This document shows positions 51,766 through 60,655 of a stretch of DNA of 64,000 nucleotides, one piece after another. Every line of letters begins with the position of its first letter. Position 1 is the stretch's first letter. The translations under genes were made by a program, and so were the position numbers. The DNA is from Myxococcus landrumus (GTDB lineage: Bacteria > Myxococcota > Myxococcia > Myxococcales > Myxococcaceae). The notes under the pieces were generated by a model, which worked only from the letters and a program-made list of their open reading frames with translations, was not told where the DNA came from and searched no databases. The DNA is taken from contig NZ_CP071091.1 in the NCBI RefSeq assembly GCF_017301635.1, positions 4,848,001 through 4,912,000 of the forward strand. Reading direction: 5' to 3'.

Positions 51766-52590
51766 GTGCGCAACCTCCTCCTCGCCCTCCCTCTCGTCAC
51801 CCTCACCGCCGCTTGCGGCGGCGAGCCCCTCGCTGCCGACGCCCCCGAGGCCGCCTCCCCCGCCGTCGCCGATGAGGCCATCGGCCAGGCCGAGCAACAG
51901 GTCGGCCTCTCCGGCACCTATACGTGGCGAACAAACCAGGCCGAATTCACCTACACGTCCATCGGCACCTCCACCAACCGCACCTGCTTCCTCACCGGCC
52001 TCGGCGGCAGCCTCCAGCCTTCCACCCCTGACGACATCAGTTGGGCCTTCGCCGGCGCCCACCTCTACGGGGACCAGTGGATCCTCTCCATCAACCAGTA
52101 CGTGAACACGGCCCTCTCCACCACCGTCCAGTGCGTCAACACCGCCGCCAACCGCACCCCCGAGGTCGTGTGGTCCAAGGGCGAGGCCGCCAAGCTCCTC
52201 GGCGCCGTGACGCCCAACCGCCGCTGCTTCCTCACCCGGATTGAAGCCTCCGGCGCCTTCGACTCCACCGCCGACTACGTCCGCGTCTGGAATGACAACA
52301 TCAACTGGTACCTCGGCGGTGACCTCGCCGATGACGGCGGCGCCCGCGCCCTGTGCGTCGACTTCCCTGAAGTCCACGGCAATTGGCTTCTGGTCTCCGG
52401 CGCTGACCCCATCAACTACGACCTCGCCTACAACCCCGGTGGCGTCGCCTGCTTCCTCACCGAGCTCGGCGGCCGCTTCAACCAGGACAGCTATTACGAC
52501 GGCGTGAGCGTCAACTACAACGCCGGCACCCGCACCTGGGAGATGGACCTCTCCCCCGTCAAGCGCGGCCGGGCCGTGTGCGTCAAGTAA
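51766..52590 (+). CDS. Lipoprotein with three internal repeats
   Basis: 274 residues. GTG 51766 is chosen (AAGGAA about 11 bases upstream); an in-frame TTG at 51745 is less likely. The signal has a lipobox (LVTLTAAC). The mature protein has three repeats of about 75 residues, each beginning with a Cys motif: NRTCFLTGLGG, NRRCFLTRIEAS and GVACFLTELGG, each ending in a segment with a second Cys (TVQCVN, ALCVD, AVCVK). They probably form repeated beta domains with one disulphide each. The family is not recognised; surface location expected. Confidence 0.75.
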   Translation: MRNLLLALPLVTLTAACGGEPLAADAPEAASPAVADEAIGQAEQQVGLSGTYTWRTNQAEFTYTSIGTSTNRTCFLTGLGGSLQPSTPDDISWAFAGAHLYGDQWILSINQYVNTALSTTVQCVNTAANRTPEVVWSKGEAAKLLGAVTPNRRCFLTRIEASGAFDSTADYVRVWNDNINWYLGGDLADDGGARALCVDFPEVHGNWLLVSGADPINYDLAYNPGGVACFLTELGGRFNQDSYYDGVSVNYNAGTRTWEMDLSPVKRGRAVCVK

Positions 52591-52618
52591 TCCCTCTCAC
52601 CCCAGGACCTGGGCTCGC

Positions 52619-53230
52619 CTACAGCGGGCCCAGGTTCCTCTCCCAGGCATCGCGCACCGCGCTCAAGTTCATCGAAGTCGCACCCCGTCGCCCCCACGAG
52701 GACTGTCTCCACCCACGGAAACCCATACCCGCGATACGCCGCGATGCTCGCCCGGATATCCGCCACCGCCGGGTCCCTGTCCACATACACATCCCTTCCC
52801 ATACCGAGGCACGAAGCTCCCCGTCAGGAACACCGAGCCCCCTGCGGACCCTCCGAACAAGGTGGGCTCGTTCACGATGTCCCAACGCTTGCGAAGTGCC
52901 TCGATGACCTCCGCCAGCGCCGCCGCGTTCTCTCCCGCCTCGTCTCGGTCCGCCGCCGTCTCCGTCCCCGTACACGTCGTCAGCGACGGCCGCGCCCACC
53001 ACGCGCACCGGCCGCGGCACGATGCCTCCTCGTGGCTCCACGAGCTTCAACTCCACCCCGCCCATGCGGAAGCGATTCGGTGGCTGCGGCTCCTGGATGC
53101 AGCAGAGAGCCGCCCGCTGCCCCTCGAAGTGGTTGATGGCGCTCCGTCCCGGAATAGCAACGGCATCCATTCCCGCTGAACGCCTCACCCGATATCGAAG
53201 AGGCCATCTGGGCGCACTCACTCCAGGGGA
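52619..53230 (-). pseudogene. Multiply frameshifted gene of unknown family
   Basis: Protein-like segments on the minus strand lie in different frames in this order: AVAIPGRSAINHFEGQRAA and MGGVELKLVEPRGGIVPRPV (about 53180-52980), NEPTLFGGSAGGSVFLTGSF (about 52870-52810), DVYVDRDPAVADIRASIAAY and YGFPWVETVLVGATGCDFDE (about 52795-52670), then LSAVRDAWERNLGPL ending at a TAG at 52619. Each change of frame is a lesion. The original product is not recognised. Nearby + strand sequence (about 53280-53370) also looks like a decayed fragment. Confidence 0.45.
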
Positions 53231-53468
53231 CAGATGAAGACCTCTCCGCGCTGCCGAACACGGCCGTGCGAGGGTGCGGGTCCATGCTGCTGGAGGCCCA
53301 GCTCGAGTATCACCTGGCGCGCCGTGAGGGGCAGCCCGTGGGGGAGAGTCCTCCTCGAGGCAGGTTCTCCGGAGAATAGAGCGCGCCAGCGAAACAGGGC
53401 CCCCGGGCGATGGCCTGTTGCTGCTCGCCACTCTCGATGTAGCCCATGCCGCGGGCGGGCTCAGCGTC

Positions 53469-54506
53469 CTACCGGGGCGTCAACATCCCGGTCCCTCTGC
53501 TCTTGGGGCCTGCTTTCAAGGAGCCCGCTTGGGTTGTTTTCGGGTGGCCCAAGACGCCCTTGCGCGCATTCGCCTCCATCGCTCCGCTCGCGTCGAACAA
53601 CGCGGCCAGGCTCTGTCGCTTGAACTCGGCCACGACGTAGTCCACGAAGACGCGCGTCTTCGCGGGCAGTTGCCGGTGCCCCGCGTAGTAGAGCGAGATG
53701 GGCCCGATGTCGGCGTACCAATCCGGCAGCAGCCGCACGAGTGTCCCCTCGCGCAGGTGCGGCAGCACATCCATCACCGCGACGAAGGTGATACCCAGGC
53801 CCATCAGCGCGCAGTGCGTGAGCGCCGTCGGGTCATTGAGAATCATACGTGGCCGCATCTCGACGGCGACCTGGTCACCCGCGCGGTTTCGCAGCGGCCA
53901 CGAGCGGATGCGCCCCGTGAGCGGCGAGCGCAGCAGCAGCCCCTCGTGGCGCTGGAGGTCCGTGGGGTCCTTCGGCGGGTTGATGCGTTCCAGGTACGAC
54001 GGCGCGGCCACCGCGATGATGTGGGCCCGAGCCAGCTCGCGCGCCGCCAGCCCCGAGGGAAGGTCGAAGCCGCCGCCAATCGCCGCGTCGAAGCCTTCGG
54101 CGATGAGGTCGACGGGTCGGGTGTCGAAGTGCCAGTCCGGCACAATGGCGGGATAGCGGCCGAGGAAGTCCTTCAGCATGGGCACGAGGTAGCCATGGCC
54201 GAAGGCGGGAGCCATGCTGACCTTGAGCAGCCCCGCTGGCTGCTCCGCCGCCAACGACACGTTGGCGATGGCCGTCTGGAGCGTGTCGAGCCCTCCGCTC
54301 ACCTCCCGCAGGAACCGCTCCCCCGGCTCCGTCAGCGTCAGCCCCCGCGTGCTCCGCTGGAACAGGCGCACGCCCAGCCGGGCCTCGAGCCGCGCGACGC
54401 TCTGGCTCACCGCCGCGGGCGTCAGGCCCAGCCCGCGCGCTGCGGCGGAGAAGCTCAGGACCTGCGCGCTGCGGACAAACGACTCCAGGGTGATGAGGTT
54501 CTCCAT
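53469..54506 (-). CDS. LysR-family transcriptional regulator
   Basis: 345 residues. The winged helix (3-62) reads LITLESFVRSAQVLSFSAAARGLGLTPAAVSQSVARLE; the effector domain has FDTRPVDLIAEGFDAAIGGG and DPTALTHCALMGLGITFV. The C-terminus has an extra 40 residues of Lys/Gly/Pro-rich sequence. It is divergent from the isochorismatase-family and NADP-binding reductase genes, with a perfect 9-3-9 inverted repeat in between; control of that pair is very likely. Confidence 0.92.
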   Translation of the reverse strand: MENLITLESFVRSAQVLSFSAAARGLGLTPAAVSQSVARLEARLGVRLFQRSTRGLTLTEPGERFLREVSGGLDTLQTAIANVSLAAEQPAGLLKVSMAPAFGHGYLVPMLKDFLGRYPAIVPDWHFDTRPVDLIAEGFDAAIGGGFDLPSGLAARELARAHIIAVAAPSYLERINPPKDPTDLQRHEGLLLRSPLTGRIRSWPLRNRAGDQVAVEMRPRMILNDPTALTHCALMGLGITFVAVMDVLPHLREGTLVRLLPDWYADIGPISLYYAGHRQLPAKTRVFVDYVVAEFKRQSLAALFDASGAMEANARKGVLGHPKTTQAGSLKAGPKSRGTGMLTPR

Positions 54507-54536
54507 GGCGGCGGCGACGCTACCCGACCCCGGACA

Positions 54537-54557
54537 CTTTAAACATCGTGTTTAAAG
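54537..54557. promoter_or_regulatory. Perfect inverted repeat operator for the LysR regulator
   Basis: CTTTAAACA, spacer TCG, TGTTTAAAG: a 9-3-9 perfect palindrome, 31 bases from the LysR start and 95 bases from the isochorismatase ATG. AT-rich in a GC-rich genome. The place and form fit a LysR binding site (T-N11-A type). Confidence 0.72.
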
Positions 54558-54651
54558 TCATGCTGTGAACTCCCCTCTACTGCGTGGGGACCCGGAAGTT
54601 CATTCTCCTCTCCATCAACACCCCACCACGGCAGTCCCCGGAGAGAACGAC

Positions 54652-55320
54652 ATGAACACCTCCCTCGCGACCTCACACAACCCGAAGGCCGGTCTGAACG
54701 CACTGCTCACCCCGGACAACTGCGTCCTCATCCTCATCGACCACCAGCCGTTCCAGTTCGCGGGCCTGCGCAGCCACGACAGCCAGACCATCATCAACAA
54801 CGTCGTGGGCCTCGCGAAGGCGGCGAAGCTGTTCAAGGTCCCCACGCTGCTCTCCACGGTGCTGGAGGAGCGCGGCGGCTTCCTGCTGAAGCAGCTCCAG
54901 GAGGTCTTCCCCGAGCAGAAGCCCATCAACCGCACGTTCATCAACACGTGGGAGGACACCCGCGTCGTGGAGTGGGTGAAGAAGACGGGCAAGAAGAAGA
55001 TTGTGATGGCCGCGATGTGGTCGGAAATCTGCCTCGCCATGCCTGTGATTCACGCGCTCGGAGAGGGGTACGAGGTCTACATCGTCACGGACGCCTCCGG
55101 CGGCGTCAGCCTCGAGGCGCACGAGGTCGCGATTCAGCGCATGGTGCAGGCCGGCGCCGTGCCCCTCACCTGGACGGTGTTCGGCTCCGAGTTGCAGCGC
55201 GACTGGGCTCGCGAGGCCACCGTGCCAGAGCTCGCGAAGATTCTCGTCGAGCACACCGGCAACGTCGGCACCAGCTTCCTGTGGGAGCAGCAGCTTCTCA
55301 ACACGCCCTCGTCCAAGTGA
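54652..55320 (+). CDS. Isochorismatase-family hydrolase (YcaC-like), paralogue
   Basis: 222 residues from ATG 54652 with GGAGAG upstream. Family motifs: the catalytic Asp in LILIDHQPFQF, the Cys in MWSEICLAMP, the cis-peptide region and the VTDASGGVSLEAHE block. It is a paralogue of the protein at 37140, but the segment that carries the Lys there reads STVLEERGGF here, so the Lys position differs. First gene of a two-gene unit with a NADP-binding reductase; LysR regulator opposite. The substrate is unknown. Confidence 0.88.
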   Translation: MNTSLATSHNPKAGLNALLTPDNCVLILIDHQPFQFAGLRSHDSQTIINNVVGLAKAAKLFKVPTLLSTVLEERGGFLLKQLQEVFPEQKPINRTFINTWEDTRVVEWVKKTGKKKIVMAAMWSEICLAMPVIHALGEGYEVYIVTDASGGVSLEAHEVAIQRMVQAGAVPLTWTVFGSELQRDWAREATVPELAKILVEHTGNVGTSFLWEQQLLNTPSSK

Positions 55321-55367
55321 CGGCGCGCGGACCCTTTCACTCTCTTTCCCGGTACCTGGAGCGTGTC

Positions 55368-55967
55368 ATGAAGATTGGAATCATTGGCGCGGGCAGCATC
55401 GGTCAGGCCCTCGCGGGCCACATGGCGAAGACGGGCCATGAAGTGATGGTCAGCAACAGCCGTGGGCCGGAGACGCTGGTGGAGCTGGTGCGGCGGCTCG
55501 GCCCGAAGGCTCGCGCGGCCACGCGACAGGAGGCCGCGGCGGCGGACGTCGTCATCCTGTCGGTCCCGTGGGAGACCGTGCCCGAGGTGATGTCTGGACT
55601 GCCCGCCTGGAAGGGTCGGCTCCTCATCGATGCCACCAATCCCGTCCTCCTGCCGGGCTTCCGCCTCGCCGAACTGGGAGGGCGCACGTCGAGCGAGGTC
55701 GTCGCGTCACTCGCCCCGGGTGCGCGGGTGGTGAAGGCCGCCAACACGCTCCTCGCCGCCGTGCTCGCGGCGGACCCGCGCCAGCCTGGCGGGCGGCGGG
55801 TGTTGTTCATGTCGGGAGACGACGAGGGCGCGAAGAAAGAGGTGGGGAACCTCTTCGGGCAGGTGGGCTTCGCCACCGTGGACCTGGGCAGCCTGTCGGT
55901 GGGTGGCAGGTTGCAACAGTTTCCGGGTGGCCCCTTGCCGACGCTGAATCTCCTCAAGCTGGACTGA
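55368..55967 (+). CDS. NADP-binding oxidoreductase, F420-dependent NADP reductase type
   Basis: 199 residues. The N-terminal Rossmann motif GIIGAGSIGQALAG and SNSRGPETLVEL bind NADP; DVVILSVPWETVPEVM, LLIDATNPVLLPGF and VKAANTLLAAVLA follow the pattern of the F420-dependent NADP oxidoreductase/NADP_oxido family. It starts 47 bp after the isochorismatase-family gene and is probably in the same LysR-controlled unit. F420 dependence is not certain, because many members use only NADP. Confidence 0.85.
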   Translation: MKIGIIGAGSIGQALAGHMAKTGHEVMVSNSRGPETLVELVRRLGPKARAATRQEAAAADVVILSVPWETVPEVMSGLPAWKGRLLIDATNPVLLPGFRLAELGGRTSSEVVASLAPGARVVKAANTLLAAVLAADPRQPGGRRVLFMSGDDEGAKKEVGNLFGQVGFATVDLGSLSVGGRLQQFPGGPLPTLNLLKLD

Positions 55968-56057
55968 GGGCATCCGCGTCCGCGCGTCCGCCCCGGCTCC
56001 GCATCATGCCCCGCGACGAGACTGAAGCCACCCGCCTCCGGACATGCCGAGTTCTCG

Positions 56058-56291
56058 GTGGGCATCGGCATGGGAGACGCTGGGACGTTCGCGACCCAGG
56101 CAGGCACCAACCTCAAGCATGTCTTTACACCCACGCCCTCGTATTGGGTTGCGGCTGGAATTAACCAGCCAGTGGGGACGGTTCTGGACACCCAGACAGT
56201 CACCCAGACGGCTCCGGTCATCTTTCCGGCCAATGTCTACTCACTCACAGCGACGCTGCAAGACAACAACACGTGGACCGTCACGCCCTAG
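56058..56291 (+). CDS. Small hypothetical protein, low confidence
   Basis: 77 codons from GTG 56058 (an ATG at 56070 is also in frame). The sequence is beta-like, rich in Thr, Gln and Val (TLQDNNTWTVTP at the end), and the base composition is less GC-rich than its neighbours. No signal peptide or family is recognised. The frame remains open upstream, so this might be the end of a longer, broken gene. The 456-bp gap between the reductase and aminotransferase genes otherwise shows nothing supported. Confidence 0.38.
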   Translation: MGIGMGDAGTFATQAGTNLKHVFTPTPSYWVAAGINQPVGTVLDTQTVTQTAPVIFPANVYSLTATLQDNNTWTVTP

Positions 56292-56423
56292 CGGGCCGGT
56301 GAAGCGGGCTACCTCCGCGGCGCCGCATCTGTCCGGTCCCCGACTGGCGCTGTGCCCCGCGGGGGGATGTCCCGGAGTCGGAACGAGGTGCACGGTGGGC
56401 AACCCACCCCTTCCGGAGCGCCC

Positions 56424-57836
56424 ATGTTCAAAGCCCCCAACTCCGACGCGGCCGCCAGCACGGCCGAGTCCATCGACATCCGCCCCCTCTTCACGTCCCT
56501 GTCCGACGTGGGGCTCCTCTCCAAGGAGCGAGGACGCGCGCTGACAGACAAGCTGAACCGTTTCTTCGAGGCGGTCCGCGCCCCATCCAAGAAGACAGAC
56601 GAGGCGTTCTGGACGAGTTTCCAGCAGGAGTTCGGCTTCGCGACGCTGGCCCCTTCCGAGCGCGTCACGCCGATGAACGCCGCCAACCTCTGTCCGGAGC
56701 CCACGGCGCTCATCGAGTCGCTCAACGAACTGCGCCTCGAATACAACCTCAATGTCTCGCAGCAGATGCGCACCGCGCAGGGCGAGCGCGTGCGCCAACT
56801 GGAGCAGACACGCAAGAGCCTGGCGCTCGGGTTGGGGCTGACGGACCCGAACGACCTGGCCATCGTGCGCAATGCCACGGAGGCGAACAACGCCATCAAT
56901 TGCGGCTTCCGGGGCTGGAGCGCGGATGGGAATGACACCGTGGTGATGTGGGCGGAGAACCACCCCACCAACCGCGATGCCTGGAAGATGCGAGCCGAGT
57001 GGCCTGGGGGACCTACTCCCTTCAAGGTGGTAGAGGTGTCCTTCCCGACGAACGCCCCGGAGGCGGACATCGCGGCGGCCTTCATCCAGCGAATCACCGA
57101 CCGCACGCGCTTCGTGACCTACACGGAGACGGCCAACAGCAATGGCTTTCGCATGCCCGAGTCGGTGATGCGCGCCATCTGGGACCACGTGAAGGCGAAC
57201 CGGCCGAACTGCCATGTCCACATCGATGGAACGATGGCGTGGGGCGCGCGCCCGCTCAACCTGGCGAACGCGTACTGCCACAGCCTCGTCTCCAGCGCCC
57301 ACAAGTGGTTCCTGGGACCCAAGGAGACAGGCATCCTCTTCATGCGCAAGGAGAAGGCCCGGAACTTCATGCCGAGCATCTACGGGTATGACTACCGCAT
57401 CGTCATCGTGCCGTACCGGGAGCTGCCCGAGAATGCGCTGAGATTCGAGCTCATCGGGCAGCGCGACGACGTGAACATCATCGCGCTCGAACTTACCCAG
57501 AAGATGTGGATGGACCTGCAACCGCGCAGGCCCTACGAGCGCATCGCCCAGCTCGGCCAGCACCTCATGACACGGCTCCAGCAGCCGGCGGGCCGGTGGA
57601 AGCTCGTCACCCCGAGCGACCCGGCGCGCAGTTGGGGAGTGGTGCGCGTCGAGGCGCCTCAAGAGGGCCGCGAGAAGACGCTGTACAACTGGCTCTACGA
57701 GGACCCGCGCTACCGCATCGCGGGCTCCGGGGACGCGGCGACGTTCCGCCTGTGCCCACACATCTACAACACGCTGGCCGATGTGGACCGGGCCGTCGAT
57801 GGGATGAATGCCTGGTTCGAGGACAGGCGTTCATGA
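56424..57836 (+). CDS. PLP-dependent class V aminotransferase (cysteine desulfurase/isopenicillin epimerase-like)
   Basis: 470 residues. The fold-type I core has NATEANNAINCGF (PLP phosphate region), TYTETANSNGFRMP, HVHIDGTMAWGARP (Asp for the pyridine nitrogen) and SSAHKWFLGPKETGIL with the Schiff-base Lys. Length and pattern fit isopenicillin-N-epimerase-like members of class V, which include cysteine desulfurases and kynureninase relatives. An additional N-terminal helical region of about 80 residues is present. Start ATG 56424, GGAG upstream. The reaction is unknown. Confidence 0.85.
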   Translation: MFKAPNSDAAASTAESIDIRPLFTSLSDVGLLSKERGRALTDKLNRFFEAVRAPSKKTDEAFWTSFQQEFGFATLAPSERVTPMNAANLCPEPTALIESLNELRLEYNLNVSQQMRTAQGERVRQLEQTRKSLALGLGLTDPNDLAIVRNATEANNAINCGFRGWSADGNDTVVMWAENHPTNRDAWKMRAEWPGGPTPFKVVEVSFPTNAPEADIAAAFIQRITDRTRFVTYTETANSNGFRMPESVMRAIWDHVKANRPNCHVHIDGTMAWGARPLNLANAYCHSLVSSAHKWFLGPKETGILFMRKEKARNFMPSIYGYDYRIVIVPYRELPENALRFELIGQRDDVNIIALELTQKMWMDLQPRRPYERIAQLGQHLMTRLQQPAGRWKLVTPSDPARSWGVVRVEAPQEGREKTLYNWLYEDPRYRIAGSGDAATFRLCPHIYNTLADVDRAVDGMNAWFEDRRS

Positions 57837-57965
57837 TGAGCGGGCGGTGACGTCGCGTCCCGAGCGGGACGGGGGCATCCATCACGGAAGCGGCCCCCCG
57901 TCCCATCAGCGCCCCACGAACGAGGGGCCGAGAGAAGTCCCGTTCATGAAGTAGCGTGGGTGTCG

Positions 57966-58307
57966 ATGACGATCCCCAGGAAGGGCCGCCGCGGGATTCG
58001 CGTGGGTGAGTCGGAGTACGCGTGGCGCATCCGGAAGAAGCCCACGGACACACAGGCGGTCTCCCAGACCCCCATGAGGATTGCGGTCCAAGCCAGTGCG
58101 CCCGGCCCTCGCCAGGTCCTCCTTGTCGACCTCTCCGTGAGCCGTCCCGACAACTGGATGGCACCCCATGGTACGGGAATCACCCCTGCCACTGTCCGTG
58201 ACATCATTGAACGAGCACTCGTCGCGGGTTGGGTTCCCTGCGGCGCAGGGCCCGCCTTCAGCTTCCGCTATTCGGTCGTGATGGATACCGTTGGAACGGT
58301 GTTCTGA
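57966..58307 (+). CDS. Small hypothetical protein
   Basis: 113 residues from ATG 57966. A basic N-terminus (RKGRRGIRVGESEYAWRIRKKPTD) is followed by VQASAPGPRQVLLVDLSVSRPDNW and a C-terminal helix-strand (ITPATVRDIIERALVAGWVP, PAFSFRYSV). The final pattern of helix then GPAFxF looks conserved, as in small myxobacterial proteins of unknown role. No signal, no membrane helix. It is separate from neighbours on both sides. Confidence 0.6.
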   Translation: MTIPRKGRRGIRVGESEYAWRIRKKPTDTQAVSQTPMRIAVQASAPGPRQVLLVDLSVSRPDNWMAPHGTGITPATVRDIIERALVAGWVPCGAGPAFSFRYSVVMDTVGTVF

Positions 58308-58585
58308 GACAGACGTGCACGCCGCGGTGACAAGGTCCCCGGCACAGGCGCTTCCCAGTGGGTCCGCGTTCGAGCGTCGTGCCCTCGGACTGCGTGACGT
58401 CGCCATCGGAATACACTCTCTGTTGCATCTGAAACCCAGACACCCCTGGGTGCATCCCCGAGGAAACGCCGCGCGCCTGTGAAATAGCTCGCGCGGAGAA
58501 TTCGTTGGACCTATGGGTGAGCCTGCACGTCCCCACACGCAATCGCGGACGCATCGAGCCGTCTTCCCCTCACGGAGTTGAACGA

Positions 58586-60049
58586 ATGAGCCGCATGGCA
58601 TCCCCCTCCCCTCAGACATGTGCGACGACGTACCGGGCAGGGGCACGCACATGGCGCATGCGGATTCTCTCGCTCGCGGTCGTGGGGACCACGGCCAGCC
58701 TTGCCGCCTGCGCTACGCCGTCCGCGCTCGGCGTGTCTCCGTCCGGGGTGCCCGCGTTCAGCGAAGACATGCTGTCGCCTGAGTACTGGATTCGCCGTGC
58801 GCCGTCTCCCGATGAGGTGCTGCTCGATGCCGACCAGGTGGCGGCGAAGCGCATGCGCGCCTTCGGTCCGGAGGGCGGCCTGGTCGACCTGAAGCGCATT
58901 CCCACCACGCTGACGCGGGCGCAAGTCGCCGGCTGGGTCCAGGATGCGCGGCAGACGCCCATCAAGGCCGCCATCGATGAACAGGGCCGACCGGTGACGG
59001 AGGCGATGCTCGAAGCACTGCGCCAGAACGCCGCGACGGAGCACATCCCCGAAGCCTCCACCGCGCGCTACGGACTCAGCGTGCGGCGCACGCCCCTGCG
59101 GTCACTGCCGTCGGACCAGCGCTTCTTCGCCGCGGAGGACTTGCGCGACTACGAAAGTCTGCAGGCCGGCATCCTGTTCCCGGGCGAGCCCGTCGTCATC
59201 GCGCACCACAGCGCGGACCAGCAATGGCTGTTCGTCCAGACGACCCAGGGGCCCGCGTGGGTCCGGCGCGGAGATGTCGCGGAGGGCACGGCGGAGGCGG
59301 TGTTCTCGTATGTGGCGAAAGCGCCCGGGCGTGTCGTCACGGGCGACCAGGTGCGCACGGTCTTCACGCCGGAAGCACCAAGGGTGTCCGAGCTCGAGCT
59401 CGACATGGGGGTCACACTGCCACGGGCCGACGTGGCCCCTGGCGAGCCCGTCAACGGCGCCAGCAGCTATGCGTCGTGGCCGGTGCTGCTGCCGGTGCGC
59501 GAGCAGGACGGCACACTCGCTTTCCAAAGCGCGCTGCTGCGCCGTACCGCCGATACCGCGCCGGGCTATCTGCCCATGACACGCGCAAACATCCTCCGCC
59601 AGGCATTCAAGTTCCTTGGTGAGCGCTACGGCTGGGGGCACCAGTTCAATGCGCGCGACTGCAGCGGACTGACCAGCGACGTGTACCGCAGCCTGGGGCT
59701 GTTCCTGCCGCCCAACTCCGGGATGCAAGGCAAGAGCGAGGCGATGAAGCACCGCCTCTTCACGGCGCAGGACTCTCACGCCGACCGGCTGCGCGCACTG
59801 GAGCAAGCGCAGGTGGGTGACCTCGTCGTCGTTCCTGGCCATGTGTTGATGATCATCGGCCATGTGGATGGCCAGCCCTACGTCATCCAGGATGTCCCGT
59901 TCGCCGTGTTCAAGGACCCAGCCACGCAGCAGCTCCGGAAGACGAAGCTGAACCAGGTGTCGGTCACCCCGCTGCTGCCGCTACATGCCGACGACACGAC
60001 CCTCTACGTGGATGCGATGACCAGCCTCGTGCACGTCACCCAGCCATAG
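58586..60049 (+). CDS. SH3-NlpC/P60 peptidoglycan hydrolase lipoprotein
   Basis: 487 residues. Lipoprotein signal (TTASLAAC) after a somewhat long N-terminus. A region with two SH3-like parts (about 130-330: YGLSVRRTPLRSLPSDQRFF, PGEPVVIAHHSADQQWLFVQT, WVRRGDVA) precedes the NlpC/P60 catalytic domain (about 345-487), where the Cys is in NARDCSGLTSDVYRS and the His in VPGHVLMIIGH. The order SH3b1-SH3b2-NlpC/P60 matches YkfC-type endopeptidases, which cut the bond between L-Ala-gamma-D-Glu and the next residue. A cell-wall recycling or predatory role is plausible. Confidence 0.88.
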   Translation: MSRMASPSPQTCATTYRAGARTWRMRILSLAVVGTTASLAACATPSALGVSPSGVPAFSEDMLSPEYWIRRAPSPDEVLLDADQVAAKRMRAFGPEGGLVDLKRIPTTLTRAQVAGWVQDARQTPIKAAIDEQGRPVTEAMLEALRQNAATEHIPEASTARYGLSVRRTPLRSLPSDQRFFAAEDLRDYESLQAGILFPGEPVVIAHHSADQQWLFVQTTQGPAWVRRGDVAEGTAEAVFSYVAKAPGRVVTGDQVRTVFTPEAPRVSELELDMGVTLPRADVAPGEPVNGASSYASWPVLLPVREQDGTLAFQSALLRRTADTAPGYLPMTRANILRQAFKFLGERYGWGHQFNARDCSGLTSDVYRSLGLFLPPNSGMQGKSEAMKHRLFTAQDSHADRLRALEQAQVGDLVVVPGHVLMIIGHVDGQPYVIQDVPFAVFKDPATQQLRKTKLNQVSVTPLLPLHADDTTLYVDAMTSLVHVTQP

Positions 60050-60360
60050 CCCCGACCTCCAGGCACGTCAGGGCCCTTACCGACGCCCGCGCGGGCGACT
60101 CATCTCGCTTGCAACGAAGCGCAGCGCTCACGGCCCCACAACCCGCCACTCGATGAGCAGCGATAGCGGCGCATGCTCGCACAGCGGGACGCGCGGTCGT
60201 CCAACCCGATGTGCCTCCCCAACGTTCCGCAAGCTCCATCGAAGAGGGACTGCGCTTGCGCCTTGGACTGGACGAAGCCATCCCAGGGTGTAGCCCCATT
60301 CCCGCCCAACCGAGTAGGGTTCGCGGTCGAGCTGTCGGGCCGGCGAACCGCAACGAAACC
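60050..60360. other. 311-bp intergenic region
   Basis: Between the NlpC/P60 gene and the small lipoprotein gene. A minus-strand frame with TLGWLRPVQ faintly recalls the end of an IS transposase, but the rest does not fit, so it is not called. The promoter for the lipoprotein/ferritin-like pair should lie at the right end. Confidence 0.35.
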
Positions 60361-60642
60361 ATGAGCGACTCTCCCCTGAAGCCCTCTGTGCCATTCCCTC
60401 TTGTCTCCGTGGAATCTCCCCCTGTGGAGCGCCGCCGAGGCCGAGTGCTGCTGGCAGCCACCGCCGCGAGCGCGGCCTTCACGATGGCGGCGTGCGAGCC
60501 ATTCATGACGACCAACCCCGCGCCGTGCCTCTACGACGGCGGATTGATGATTGGCGGTGATTGCGACCCAGACAGCGGCACGAAGGGGGACGCAACGGAG
60601 CAGGACGCGGGGACAGACGCGGGCCCCTCCCAGGTTCCGTGA
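60361..60642 (+). CDS. Small exported lipoprotein, partner of the ferritin-like protein
   Basis: 93 residues. A basic region (VERRRGRVLLAATAASAAFTMAAC) forms a signal with lipobox; two further cysteines follow (APCLYDGG, GDCDPDS) and then an Asp/Gly/Thr-rich acidic tail. It ends 13 bp before the ferritin-like gene, so the two form an operon. Function unknown; small lipoproteins next to ferritin-like genes recur in myxobacteria. Confidence 0.68.
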   Translation: MSDSPLKPSVPFPLVSVESPPVERRRGRVLLAATAASAAFTMAACEPFMTTNPAPCLYDGGLMIGGDCDPDSGTKGDATEQDAGTDAGPSQVP

Positions 60643-60655
60643 AGGAGCGTCCGCC

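Noticed and set aside
57856-57871. Hairpin CGTCCC-GAGC-GGGACG after the PLP enzyme gene
   Set aside because: Short stem without a T run; such hairpins are frequent in GC-rich DNA.
60128-60394. Possible IS transposase C-terminus on the minus strand (TLGWLRPVQ)
   Set aside because: Only a few residues match the transposase pattern and the rest of the frame does not.
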